The notes beneath the pieces are model-generated. The model worked only from the letters and a program-made list of their open reading frames with translations. It was not told where the DNA came from and made no database searches. This document shows, one piece after another, positions 7,793 through 16,839 of a DNA stretch of 63,379 bases. The position numbers were made by a program, and so were the translations under genes. The DNA comes from an uncultured Clostridia bacterium (GTDB lineage: Bacteria; Bacillota; Clostridia; TANB77; CAG-508), in contig CAOXTD010000004.1 of NCBI GenBank assembly GCA_948560265.1, forward strand, positions 43,395 to 106,773, in the 5' to 3' direction. Each line of letters begins with the position of its first letter. Positions within the stretch are counted from its first letter, which is position 1.

Positions 7793-8467
7793 TTATTCCA
7801 AATCTTTTGCTTGGCAAAAAATTTGTCCTTTCCCATCATAAGTAACAATTAAAGCATTTTCTGGACTAATATGAAATTTGCTTACTTCTTTTCTAAGCCA
7901 ATCCTCATCTTTTTCTATTTTTCTTAAATTTTCTTGCATAATTTTGCCATCTACCACTAAGTCATAAGCAATTCCCTCATATTCTGGCATAATATTGAAA
8001 TCTTCTGGAATAGTCGCTCTTTTATTCGGTTTTTGAATGACTGTTACTTGTCCACTCGTCTCTAAAATAGCATACTCCACATCACCTAAATTAAAAACAT
8101 TATTATCTCTTAATCTCTCCTCTAATTCATTAATGGTAAATCTTTCTTTTTTTAGAGCCTTTTCATCAATTCTTCCACGGTAAATTAAAATAGTTGGTCT
8201 TCCACACATTAATTCTCTTATTCTAACACTCTTCATATTAATTAAAGAAATTAGCAAATGCATAACTAATAATCCTAAAATGGGAATAATACCATTTGTA
8301 ATTGGAATTCCAGTATCAGACATTGGAATAGCCGCCAAATCTGCAATCATAATAGAAATAGCAAGTTCGAATGGTTGCAATTGCCCTATTTCTCTTTTTC
8401 CCATTAGTCTCATCACAATTAAGACAATTATGTATAAAGTAATACTTCTAATTAAAGTTATTAGCAT
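7793..8467 (-). CDS. DUF421 (YetF/YcaP-like) membrane protein
   Basis: The 224 residues carry three N-terminal membrane segments up to about residue 85, including the family motif RLMGKREIGQLQPFEL, followed by a soluble domain with GRPTILIYRGRIDEKALKK and DVEYAILETSGQVTV. This is the DUF421 architecture (YetF in Bacillus). Members are linked to envelope and spore membranes, but the biochemical role is unknown. It forms a two-gene operon with the DUF4363 gene. Confidence 0.85.
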   Translation of the reverse strand: MLITLIRSITLYIIVLIVMRLMGKREIGQLQPFELAISIMIADLAAIPMSDTGIPITNGIIPILGLLVMHLLISLINMKSVRIRELMCGRPTILIYRGRIDEKALKKERFTINELEERLRDNNVFNLGDVEYAILETSGQVTVIQKPNKRATIPEDFNIMPEYEGIAYDLVVDGKIMQENLRKIEKDEDWLRKEVSKFHISPENALIVTYDGKGQIFCQAKDLE

Positions 8468-8631
8468 TTTTCTCTCCTAAAATTATTTTATAAAATATAT
8501 ATTTATTATTGATTTTAGCCAAAAAAATAAAATCTATTCAATTCATTTTGAATAAATTTTTATTTTTTGTTCATAATACAATTAGAAACACAAGCAACAT
8601 TGTTTTTACATTTTTTAAGGAGGTTTTAATT

Positions 8632-9009
8632 ATGTCAGATAATAATGCAAACACACAAACTAGATCTAACTCTAAAGGAACTGTTTGGCAAATCATTGGT
8701 AGATTAGTAACAGCTGCCGTTGTTCTTGCTATTACTGCATTTTTTACACCAGGATTTCAAATTAATAATATATGGTCATTAGCAGCTGCTGCTATTGTTC
8801 TTACTGTTATTGATTATTTAATCACAAAATTTACTGGTTTACATGCAAGTTCCTTTGGTAAAGGATTTGTAGGTTTTGTACTTTCTGCAGTTGTACTATA
8901 TGTAACCCAATATTTTGTAGCAGGTTATACTGTTTCTTGGATGGCCGCTATTATTGGTGCTTTAGTATACGGTGTTGTAGATTATTTTCTACCCGGCGAA
9001 CAACAATAA
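8632..9009 (+). CDS. Small four-helix membrane protein, phage-holin-4-like family
   Basis: I start at ATG 8632 because AAGGAGG lies 8 nt upstream; the longer frame from 8509 has none. The 125-residue product has a short polar N-terminus (Asn/Thr/Ser-rich) and about four hydrophobic segments (IIGRLVTAAVVLAITAFF, SLAAAAIVLTVIDYLI, GFVGFVLSAVVLYVTQYF, MAAIIGALVYGVVDYF). Databases usually call such proteins phage holin family, but there is no phage context here, so I make no lysis claim. A REP-like palindrome begins 4 nt after the stop. Confidence 0.7.
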   Translation: MSDNNANTQTRSNSKGTVWQIIGRLVTAAVVLAITAFFTPGFQINNIWSLAAAAIVLTVIDYLITKFTGLHASSFGKGFVGFVLSAVVLYVTQYFVAGYTVSWMAAIIGALVYGVVDYFLPGEQQ

Positions 9010-9013
9010 CAAA

Positions 9014-9064
9014 TGTCGCACTTGGGGACAGATGTCGCACAAACTAACGTCCCCATGTGCGACA
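9014..9064. repeat. REP-like intergenic palindrome, copy B
   Basis: TGTCGCACTTGGGGAC and GTCCCCATGTGCGACA are inverted repeats with one mismatch. Read on the minus strand it aligns almost base for base with the element at 4907-4958 (with one 1-nt gap and a few mismatches), so the two are copies in opposite orientation. It lies between the convergent holin-like gene and glmU. Confidence 0.75.
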
Positions 9065-9067
9065 TTT

Positions 9068-10324
9068 TTATTTTCCTTGGTTCCAGCCTTCCTTGTTTGT
9101 TTGTCTTTGTCTTGCAATTCCCAAACTTTCAGCTGGTACATCTGCTGTAATGGTTGAACCTGCTGCAATTAATGTGTGAGCTCCGATATTTACTGGCGCT
9201 ACTAAATTAACGTTTGAGCCAATAAAGCAGTTATCACCAATTTTTGTTTTATGTTTATTCTTTCCGTCATAGTTACAAGTAATGGTTCCGCAACCAATAT
9301 TACATTTTGTTCCGATTTCGCAATCTCCCATATAAGATAAATGTGGTACTTTAGAACCTTCCTCAATAATTGCTTTTTTAATTTCTACAAAGCTTCCTAC
9401 TTTGACTTTATTAGCAAGCTTACAGCCTTCTCTAATATAAGCATTTGGTCCAATATTACAATCTTCTCCAATCATAACTCCTGATTTAATTGTTGTATTT
9501 GGATGAATAACTGTATCTATTCCAATTTCTACATCTTCATAAATATAAGTTGAATTAATATCTTCAATGGTCACCCCATTGTTCATATGCATAGTGTTAA
9601 TACGAATTCTTAAAATTCTAGTAAGCATCTCTAATTGTGCTTTTGTATTTAAACTTAAAATTTCAGTATTGTCTTCTACTAATACTCCACCCACTTTAAA
9701 ATCTTTCGTATTAAACATTTTAATAACATCTGTTAAATAATATAAACCTATACTACTTTGTTGCAATTTTCCAATGATTTCCAATAATTTAGAAATTTCA
9801 AAACAGTATAACCCTGCATTTACTTCTAGTATTTTCTTTTCTGCCTCTGTAGCTTCTTTTTCTTCAATAATCTCTTCAATTCTATTATCTCTTCTAATAA
9901 TTCTACCATATCCAGTTGACTCACTAATAATACCTGTTAAAATAGTGGCGGCTTCATTCTCATTTTCTGACTTTTCTACTACAGTTTGAATAGTTTTTGG
10001 TGTGATAAGTGGAATATTTCCATTAGCAATTACTACTCTCCCATGTTTACCTTCTAAATAATTAGCTGCTTGCATAATGGCATGCCCTGTTCCCAAGCAG
10101 CTCTCTTGATGTAAATAAGTTACTTCATCTTTTAAAATATCTTCAATTTCTTGTTTATTTTCTCCAACAATAACTGCTACCTCTTCAATGCCCGCCTTCT
10201 TCAAAGAGTCTACTACTCTTTTAATAACAGCCTTTCCATACAATTCTTGTGCTAATTTTGACTTTTTAGATTTCATTCTGTCGTCTACTCCTGCTGCCAT
10301 TACTAAACCAATTACCTTTTCCAT
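9068..10324 (-). CDS. glmU: GlmU-like protein with intact acetyltransferase and degenerate uridylyltransferase
   Basis: The 418-residue protein has the GlmU two-domain layout. The C-terminal left-handed beta-helix (from about 240) keeps the acetyltransferase site: PHLSYMGD with the catalytic His, CGTITCNYDG and IAAGSTIT. The N-terminal nucleotidyltransferase is damaged: the normal LAAGxGTRM loop reads MAAGVDDRM, and the Mg-binding Asp of the usual GDxPLI motif is Asn (GNIPLI). Arg and Lys of the first loop and GTGHA remain. I infer it acetylates GlcN-1-P but may not make UDP-GlcNAc. A separate UDP-sugar pyrophosphorylase gene lies 40 nt upstream on the same strand and could supply that step. 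Confidence 0.85.
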   Translation of the reverse strand: MEKVIGLVMAAGVDDRMKSKKSKLAQELYGKAVIKRVVDSLKKAGIEEVAVIVGENKQEIEDILKDEVTYLHQESCLGTGHAIMQAANYLEGKHGRVVIANGNIPLITPKTIQTVVEKSENENEAATILTGIISESTGYGRIIRRDNRIEEIIEEKEATEAEKKILEVNAGLYCFEISKLLEIIGKLQQSSIGLYYLTDVIKMFNTKDFKVGGVLVEDNTEILSLNTKAQLEMLTRILRIRINTMHMNNGVTIEDINSTYIYEDVEIGIDTVIHPNTTIKSGVMIGEDCNIGPNAYIREGCKLANKVKVGSFVEIKKAIIEEGSKVPHLSYMGDCEIGTKCNIGCGTITCNYDGKNKHKTKIGDNCFIGSNVNLVAPVNIGAHTLIAAGSTITADVPAESLGIARQRQTNKEGWNQGK

Positions 10325-10364
10325 TCTTCTATTCTCCTTTTTAATTTTATTAACATCTAGTAAT

Positions 10365-11598
10365 TTAACAATAGTATTTATTGTACAAAGCTGTCGCCGT
10401 TTCAGGACTATCTACTCCTGTTCTATTCTTAACTGGTGCAAATTCTTCTTCTCTTTTTACTCGCAAAATTGTCATATCATCATAACGAGTAAATGCATCA
10501 AAAATGAAAGCTTCGAATTTATATACATTTGGTTCTTCTGGTTCAATATATTCTCCATTTTTATCAAGATAGCCAGATTTTTTAAATGCAATATGATAAG
10601 GAAGTTTCACATTTGCTAAATCTTCTAAAACACTGCGATGAAATAAATTAAGCATAATATGTAATTCTCCATATACTAGTTCGCCATTTTCATCTCTTTC
10701 CTCTGCCATTTCATCTGGAAGCTCTGTATATTCTATTACCTTTGGTTTTCCATTCATTTTGCAAAATACGCCTGCTCTTTCTTTCGGCTCTGCTTTTGCA
10801 ACTGATTTACTAGCTATTTTATGATTTTGCTTTATTGTAAGTCCTACTAATAATGGATCTACAAAATTACACAAAACGTTATCCATACTATTAATAAATA
10901 TCCATTCGATTTCTTGCTTTTTTAGATCCTCTAAAATTCCATTTACTTTTATTGCTTCGTAAATTCCGCCATTTCCATTCGCCGCTTCTTTAATTTTCTT
11001 ATCTCTTCCTAGAATCAATTTTCCTTGTGTATCTAATAATGGTAATTCTCCTTGTGTAAAGAATTTTACTTTCGCTTTATCATACCCAAAATATTCTTTT
11101 TCTTCTAGAAATTGAATCGTATCTTCATGATTTTCCCTACTTGTCATAATATACCAAGGAAGAGTTACATGATACTCCTTTTCTGCTCTTTTTAATGTGT
11201 CCACCATAATTTCAAATAAATATTTGGGACCTTTGGCTGTTTCTAGACAATAAGTTCCTTTTGGTCCTGAATGACCAAGTCTTGTCCCCTGTCCACCTGC
11301 CATTGTAATAATAGCATATTTTCCGTTCGCTAATAATATTCCTTCCTATTTTCTCTAATTCTTCTCGCCTTTGTTCTTCTATTTTCATTTTATCCACATA
11401 AGGAATATGTGAAATATTTTTTTCTTCCATGTGTGGTTCTTGTTTTGTTATTTCATACAATTGTTGTAATTGTTCAAAATCAATTGTTTTTACTTGCTGT
11501 TCTATTACTTTTTGTTCCTCTTCTGTTAGATATGGTAAATACTCTAATATTTGTTCTTGAGAGTATTTTTTTAAAGTTTCTATTGTTTCTTCTCTCAT
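10365..11598 (-). CDS. UDP-sugar pyrophosphorylase (UDPGP/UAP1-like), two frames joined at a CGG codon
   Basis: Eukaryote-type UTP-sugar-1-phosphate uridylyltransferase. Frame 1 (11598 to about 11326) encodes the N-terminal helical region. The catalytic part, MAGGQGTRLGHSGPKG and onward, is in the +1 frame (stop at 10365). The frames meet at in-frame CGG codon 92 (11323-11325). Skipping its C gives SEGKYAIITMAGGQGTRLG, matching the usual EGKxAxxxxAGGQGTRLG of the family. The joined product is 410 residues, normal length, with no other lesion. It is probably UDP-GlcNAc or UDP-glucose pyrophosphorylase. It is in an operon with glmU, whose own uridylyltransferase site is degenerate, so it may complete UDP-GlcNAc synthesis. 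Confidence 0.85.
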
Positions 11599-11692
11599 TT
11601 TTAAACTCCATTTCTCTTTACAGATTTATTACTATTGTATGCTAAGACTCTCTTAATGTTTAAATCTTCCTAAGTTATACCATAAATGAAAT

Positions 11693-11734
11693 AAAAAAGC
11701 AAATTCCCTATAGCTTATTAGCTACAAGGAATTT
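11693..11734 (-). terminator. Terminator after the Cys-rich membrane protein gene
   Basis: AAATTCC/GGAATTT with inner TAGCT/AGCTA forms a hairpin. On the minus strand it is followed by GCTTTTTTATTTC. Confidence 0.75.
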
Positions 11735-11748
11735 GTTTGTTCTTTTGG

Positions 11749-12015
11749 TTAGCAACATTTACTGTTACGATTACATACTAATTGAACAATTCTAATGATG
11801 ATGAGTATAGCAAGTATGACAGCTAAAACAATTAAAGTAGCAATTGCTGCAAATAAAACTGCTCCTATTACTGGAATTGATGCAATGATTAGTCCAAGTG
11901 TTAATGCAAATAAAATAGATAAAATAAAGATAATAATGTCAATACAGCATCTGTTTTTTCTTTGCTTACAACCAGTATAATAGCAATTATTGTTACATTT
12001 ATCTTCTTCGTACAT
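11749..12015 (-). CDS. Small Cys-rich membrane protein
   Basis: I start at ATG 12015 because AGGAGGTGTAGGAAC precedes it; a longer frame to 12078 lacks a site. The 88 residues have a Cys-rich N-terminus (CNNNCYYTGC, NRCC), two hydrophobic segments (IIIFILSILFALTLGLII and AVLFAAIATLIVLAVILAIL) and a C-terminal CNRNSKCC. It is probably an integral membrane protein with cysteines on both flanks. I do not recognise a family. Confidence 0.6.
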   Translation of the reverse strand: MYEEDKCNNNCYYTGCKQRKNRCCIDIIIFILSILFALTLGLIIASIPVIGAVLFAAIATLIVLAVILAILIIIRIVQLVCNRNSKCC

Positions 12016-12134
12016 GTTCCTACACCTCCTATTAGTGCTTGAACTAGCACTAATATATATTATGCAAAACTTGTACAAAACTTTCCATTTTTCGACAATA
12101 TTCTTCTCTAAAAATTCTATTGTCCATTCTTTTT

Positions 12135-13344
12135 CTAATCTTTAAAGTCCATCATTTCATCAATATTCATTTTACCAGCCCTAGTAACTGCATCATATCC
12201 ATACTTTTCTTTTAGCTTATCTAAAGTCTGATCTAATTTTTGTTGTTTCTCATTTCTAGGAGTATCAAATAAAGATAGCTGTTGTTTTTCCTTCGTTGTT
12301 AGTTTATCTACTTTAATTCCAATTAGCCTAATAGGTTCTCCTTGAAACATCTCTTTTAAAATCTTTTTTGCTGTTTCATAAATAATCTTAGTACTATCTG
12401 TATCAGTCGACAAGCTCTTTTGGTGTGAATACATTTTAAAGTCTTTATTTTTGATTTGTACTCCCACTGTATGTGCTAATAACTGATGTTTTCTCAATCG
12501 ATAGCAAGTTTGTTCTGTTAAAGCTAATAGGATTTCCTCTATCTTTTCTAAATCTTTCATGTCTTGTGGTAAAGTAGAAGAATTACCAATACTTTTTGGT
12601 TCTTCTGGCTCAGAAATGACCTCTGTATAATCAATTCCGGTTAGCATATTCCCAAATCATTTTTCCAAATTTTCCAAATTGACTTTCTACTAACTCTTTT
12701 GGAGTATGTGCTAATTCTCCAATTGTTTTAATTCCCAATAATTTTAATTTTGGCAGGCTTCTCTTTCCTACCATTAATAATTCTGAAACTGGTAGCTTCC
12801 ACATCTTTGCAGAAATTTCATTGATATATAGAGTATGAACTTTATCTGGTTTTTCAAAGTCAGACGCCATTTTTGCTAATAGTTTATTAGGTGCCACCCC
12901 TATATTAACTGTAAAACCAAGCTCTTGTTTTACTCTCGTATGAATTTCATAAGCAATCTGTATATCTGTTTTTCCTTTTGGAATAAAATCTGTAATATCT
13001 AAAAAACATTCATCAATAGAAAATTGCTCAATTTTATCTGTATATTCGTGAAGTAAATCATATAGTGCATTAGAATATTGCCTATACACCCTAAAATTGC
13101 TTTGATAGATTTGTAAATTAGGACATTTCTGTTTTGCAAAATAGATTGGCTCTGCAGTTTGTATTCCATACTTTTTAGCTGGAATACTTTTTGCAAGAAC
13201 AATTCCTTTTCTTTTTTCTTCATCTCCACCAATAATAGCAGGGATAGTTCTAATATCTATCTCTGCTCCATGTTTTAACATATCAACTGCTGTCCATGAC
13301 AAGAAAGCACTATTCACATCCACATGCAAAATTTTACGTTCCAA
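12135..13344 (-). CDS. dinB: DNA polymerase IV (Y-family), two frames joined at a CGG codon
   Basis: Translesion polymerase. Frame 1 (from ATG 13344) holds the catalytic palm: HVDVNSAFLSW (metal Asp), then FSIDECFLDIT (the Asp-Glu pair), then NIGVAPNKLLAKMASD. It breaks at in-frame CGG codon 236 (12637-12639), followed two codons later by TGA. Skipping the C gives EYANGIDYTEVISEPEEPKS, the standard entry into the little-finger domain, which runs to 12135 in the +1 frame and ends with QLSLFD, a beta-clamp binding-like motif. The joined length is 402 residues, normal for DinB. Without frameshifting the protein would lack its DNA-gripping domain. Confidence 0.9.
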
Positions 13345-13396
13345 CTTTTTTCACCTATGGATATTATAAAACAAGCGTTTTTGTGTGTCAATTGTT

Positions 13397-14218
13397 TTAT
13401 GACATATATCTTTCTACTTTCACTCTTAACTTTCCCTTTGTTGTTTGACAAATTACTTCCCCTACCTTGAATTTTCCTTTGCCTCGAATTGTTAGCAAAT
13501 CCCCTACTTGTAACATAGTTGCATTTTTAGTTTTTGTTTCATAATTCACTAATACTCTTTCTTGCATAATGATTTCTTCTACTTTTGTTCTAGAAGTATG
13601 TACTAATTCTGAAACTACTACATCTAGTCTTAGTTGTGATACTAAAATTGTTATTTCCTCTAACTGAATAGGTACTACTTCTATCTCTGAAATTTCCTTA
13701 GCTAAAATTTCTGCTTTTTGAAATCTAGTTAGTTCTGATAGGTTGGAAAGCAAATAAGTTAACATCTCTTCTTGTACTAAAATATCTGCTCCATCTTCTC
13801 TCACTAAAATATCCCCTATTTTTTCTCTTTTAATTCCTAATTTCATAATACCACTTAAATAGTCTCTATGGCTGTATTTTCCTTTTAAATCATTTGGAAG
13901 CTTTATAGTGATAGCTTTCATTTCTTTTTGTATCATTTTATCTTCTTGTAGTTTTTCTTTCAATAAAGCAAATAATTTCTCTGGAAAAAGGAATAACATT
14001 TTTCGCTCTGCTTCTTCATATCCACCATAAAAAATACCTTCTTGATATTTGACTTGTTGTAATACTTTTTGTGCTATTTTTTGCTGATACCCATCTAAAA
14101 AATCAGTCGTCTGAATTTGATTTTTTTGACTTGCATATTGAATTTTATCTAATATCTTAGCAACTAAAATTTTATCTTCTTCTTTCCCATATTGTTTTAA
14201 TATTTCTGGTTTATTCAT
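13397..14218 (-). CDS. S4-domain RNA-binding protein, YlmH-like
   Basis: The 273-residue protein resembles YlmH: an N-terminal RNA-binding region (FLDGYQQKIAQKVL, then FYGGYEEAERKMLF), a middle region (YSHRDYLSGIMKLGIKREKI, GDILV) and a C-terminal S4 domain from about residue 195 (LRLDVVVSELVHTSRTKVEE, then VLVNYE and GDLLTIRGKGKF). YlmH-type proteins bind the 50S subunit and act in ribosome-associated quality control in Firmicutes; here that role is inferred from family. It stands alone, 50 nt beyond the dinB start on the same strand. Confidence 0.8.
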   Translation of the reverse strand: MNKPEILKQYGKEEDKILVAKILDKIQYASQKNQIQTTDFLDGYQQKIAQKVLQQVKYQEGIFYGGYEEAERKMLFLFPEKLFALLKEKLQEDKMIQKEMKAITIKLPNDLKGKYSHRDYLSGIMKLGIKREKIGDILVREDGADILVQEEMLTYLLSNLSELTRFQKAEILAKEISEIEVVPIQLEEITILVSQLRLDVVVSELVHTSRTKVEEIIMQERVLVNYETKTKNATMLQVGDLLTIRGKGKFKVGEVICQTTKGKLRVKVERYMS

Positions 14219-14306
14219 TTTAATTTCTAAACTCCATTATTCCTATTTTTTAACTTTATTGTAACATAATTTGTTGGTATGAGCAAATGTATCAAAAACG
14301 CTTAAT

Positions 14307-14356
14307 AAAAACAAACCTTATTTAATTCTATATTTAGCATAAATAAGGTTTGTTTT
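14307..14356. terminator. Bidirectional terminator
   Basis: AAAACAAACCTTATTT and AAATAAGGTTTGTTTT form perfect arms with an 18-nt loop, between the DUF6273 remnant and the S4-domain gene. Confidence 0.75.
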
Positions 14357-14368
14357 CTGTTAGTTTCC

Positions 14369-14917
14369 TTATATACAAAAACCAGGCGCAACGCCATAAG
14401 TGTTGCTCGCGCCGTTATAGATGCTATTGCCGCCGCTGGTGACATAGCAGAAGTTGCTGCTGTTGTAGTAATAAGGTGAACGAAGCCACCAGTAGGTCGT
14501 ACTGTCTAAGGCACTCGGTCTCTTCTGACGTCCCTCACTTGAACTATTCCATTCGTCTGTTACTCTTTGGTAATATTTATACTGGCTTCCCTCTGATGTT
14601 ATTGCATATCCATACATTCCACTTCCATTATATCCGTTATTTACTACCTCACTTGCTGCTAATAACCATAAATAGTCATTACACGTTGTTACACTACTTG
14701 CATCATTATATGTGGCAATATACTTCTTCTTGACTTGCTTAATATAACTATTATTACTCAATTGTCCTCTCCCATTTGTTCCATTTAAAAATGTTCTTAT
14801 TTCTGTATCTGCCCAACCACCTTCATTAGTATCACTTGAATTCATTGACATATTTTTATATACTATAGTCATATTTTGTTTTATACTACAGTATAACATT
14901 TTGTTATATTTCAGCAA
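14369..14917 (-). pseudogene. DUF6273-type surface protein, C-terminal remnant
   Basis: The 182-residue frame ends with features of the DUF6273 domain of clostridial extracellular proteins: GGWADTEIRTFLNGTNGRG, TCNDYLWLLAASE, TYWWLRSPYYYNSSNFCYV and GVAPGFCI. Such domains normally follow a signal peptide and long N-terminal regions. Here the frame begins abruptly with a low-complexity start (MLKYNKMLYCSIKQ), no signal peptide and no clear ribosome binding site. I read it as the 3' remnant of a larger gene. Domain identity is good; the pseudogene status is inference. Confidence 0.6.
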
Positions 14918-14975
14918 TATATATCATAAAATGTCAATATGCTTTTTTAAAAGATTTAGAAGTTGCAAAATTTCC

Positions 14976-15004
14976 TTGAAAAAAATATATTTATGGGATA
15001 TAAT
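14976..15004 (+). promoter_or_regulatory. Sigma-A promoter of the LPXTG protein gene
   Basis: TTGAAA (14976-14981), 17 nt, TATAAT (14999-15004), 38 nt upstream of the ATG at 15043. Confidence 0.75.
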
Positions 15005-15042
15005 AAAGAAGAATAAATTTATTTTATAAGGAGAGATGAATC

Positions 15043-16539
15043 ATGAAAAGAAATTTAATTCGTGTTATAGCATTTTTAATGATAATGTTATTTGCTACTT
15101 CACCAGTATTTGCTGTAACAATTAATACAGGAAATAACGGAAACAATGAAACTAATTCTAATAGTGTAGTCCCAGGAGTTACTACTTTAGAATTAGTAGA
15201 AAAAAAGCTTTGTGAAATTCCTATTACAGACCCAGCTAATGGTGATAAAATCGGAGAATTCACAAAAGAATTAACTAGTTTTGACGCTGAGAAAAAAGAA
15301 GCTATTTTAACTTTAACTGTTAAAAATCTAATGCAAAATGAAGATTTAACAAAGAAAAATTTGGAAGTTTTCTTTGTGTTAGATAATTCTTATAGTATGA
15401 CAAAACAATATAACGGAAAAGTAAAAACAGATTATGTTGCAGAGGCTGCTAATGATTTTACAAAGTCTTTACTTGAGAAATTTGAAAATGCAAAAATTGG
15501 TCTTGTATCTTTCTCTAGTGTAAAAGTTGCAGAAGGTGCAGTTTATGGAACTGAAAATGACGCCAAATTATTATCTGGCTTAACTAATTCAGAAGCTGAC
15601 CTAAAAGCTAAAATTGAAGATTACAAAAAAGACCAAGGAACCTATACTAATATTGAAGCAGGACTTAGCGTTGCTGAGAAGAACTTTTCTACAGATGAAA
15701 ATGTGGCAAGATATATTATTGTATTATCAGATGGTGTACCAAATTTATGTTTAAATACTGAAACTACGCTTCAATACTCAGGTGTTGTAGCAAAAGCTAC
15801 TACTAAAAAATTACAAGATTTAAGTGCAAAAGGAATTCATATGTACTCTATCTTAATGGGATTAAATGAAACTAACAATAAAGTTCCTGGTGCTTCTCTT
15901 CCAGAAGGTGCTGATCCTAATACTACTTATGGACAATTAGCAGAAGAAATTTTCGGAACACCTGAAAAACCTATTGTTCCAAGTGTTGGTAAGTTTTTTC
16001 ACATTGACTATGAAAATCTATATGATACTATGAATGAAAGTATTTATGAAGATATTGCTAATCAAAAAGATACTTTTATCAAAGATGTAGTTATTAAAGA
16101 CTACTTCCCTAAGGAGATTGTTGAAAACTTTAATTTTGAATATGTGAAATCTCCTAACATTGGAAAAGTATCAGAAAAAATAGATTATGCAGATAATAGT
16201 ATCACATGGAATATTGAACTTTTAAATGCCGGTGAAATTGCTACTTTAAGCTACAAACTAACATTAAAAGATGATTATAACAAAGAAATTGTTGACAAGA
16301 TATTACCTACTAACTCTAAAGTAGATTTAGAATACAATTACGAAAATCAAAAGAAACAAGAAACAGCTACTGAATTTTCAAAAATTCGTGTAAGATATGT
16401 TAAATCAGATGATGAAACAGTTATCAAAAAACCACTTCCTCAAACAGGAAATTACACTACTACGATTATTTTAGTTTCAACAATTGTAATTGCAATATTT
16501 GCTATCTCAAGAATATATTTCTTTAAGAAATTAAAATAA
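15043..16539 (+). CDS. LPXTG-anchored von Willebrand factor A domain surface protein
   Basis: The 498-residue protein has a signal peptide (IRVIAFLMIMLFATSPVFA), a VWA domain from about residue 105 with the metal-site motif VFFVLDNSYSM (DxSxS) and later YIIVLSDGVPN, a beta-rich region (TFIKDVVIKDYFPKEIV) and a C-terminal sorting signal LPQTG, hydrophobic helix and FFKKLK tail. It is expected to be linked to peptidoglycan by sortase; the VWA domain suggests adhesion or a pilus role. No sortase or other pilin is in the window. AAGGAGAG precedes the ATG; a strong terminator follows. Confidence 0.9.
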   Translation: MKRNLIRVIAFLMIMLFATSPVFAVTINTGNNGNNETNSNSVVPGVTTLELVEKKLCEIPITDPANGDKIGEFTKELTSFDAEKKEAILTLTVKNLMQNEDLTKKNLEVFFVLDNSYSMTKQYNGKVKTDYVAEAANDFTKSLLEKFENAKIGLVSFSSVKVAEGAVYGTENDAKLLSGLTNSEADLKAKIEDYKKDQGTYTNIEAGLSVAEKNFSTDENVARYIIVLSDGVPNLCLNTETTLQYSGVVAKATTKKLQDLSAKGIHMYSILMGLNETNNKVPGASLPEGADPNTTYGQLAEEIFGTPEKPIVPSVGKFFHIDYENLYDTMNESIYEDIANQKDTFIKDVVIKDYFPKEIVENFNFEYVKSPNIGKVSEKIDYADNSITWNIELLNAGEIATLSYKLTLKDDYNKEIVDKILPTNSKVDLEYNYENQKKQETATEFSKIRVRYVKSDDETVIKKPLPQTGNYTTTIILVSTIVIAIFAISRIYFFKKLK

Positions 16540-16553
16540 GATCGAGTTCATGC

Positions 16554-16580
16554 AAAAAGCGCCATAAATGGCGCTTTTTG
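16554..16580 (+). terminator. Terminator of the LPXTG protein gene
   Basis: AAAAAGCGCC-ATAAAT-GGCGCTTTTT is a perfect hairpin with T tail, 15 nt after the stop. Confidence 0.9.
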
Positions 16581-16584
16581 TATT

Positions 16585-16660
16585 TGGTTGGGGTACTAGG
16601 ATTCGAACCTAGGAAATGTCGGAGTCAGAGTCCGATGCCTTACCGCTTGGCGATACCCCA
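16585..16660 (-). tRNA. tRNA-Gln (anticodon CUG)
   Basis: Read on the minus strand it begins TGGGGTATCGCCAAGCGG and folds as a complete cloverleaf: acceptor TGGGGTA/TACCCCA, anticodon stem TCGGA/TCCGA around loop CTCTGAC (anticodon CTG, reading CAG), and T arm CCTAG-GTTCGAAT-CCTAG. The 3' CCA is encoded. Discriminator base is A. It lies in a gap between the LPXTG gene and the foreign ORF at 16840. Confidence 0.95.
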
Positions 16661-16839
16661 ATGTATAGTATTTATTTTATCACAATTTTCTCTAATTTGC
16701 TACTACAATTTTAAACTTTTCTTGATTATTTGTAATTTTACTCTAAACGTGTTATAATGCTTCTATCTTCATATTTAGGTAATATCCTAAGTAGTTAGCA
16801 AAGGAATTATGAAGAATAACTTTTGAAGGAGGCTTTTTA

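Noticed and set aside
8632..9009. Phage holin and prophage
   Set aside because: No other phage genes nearby; the protein is a generic small membrane protein with a holin-family label.
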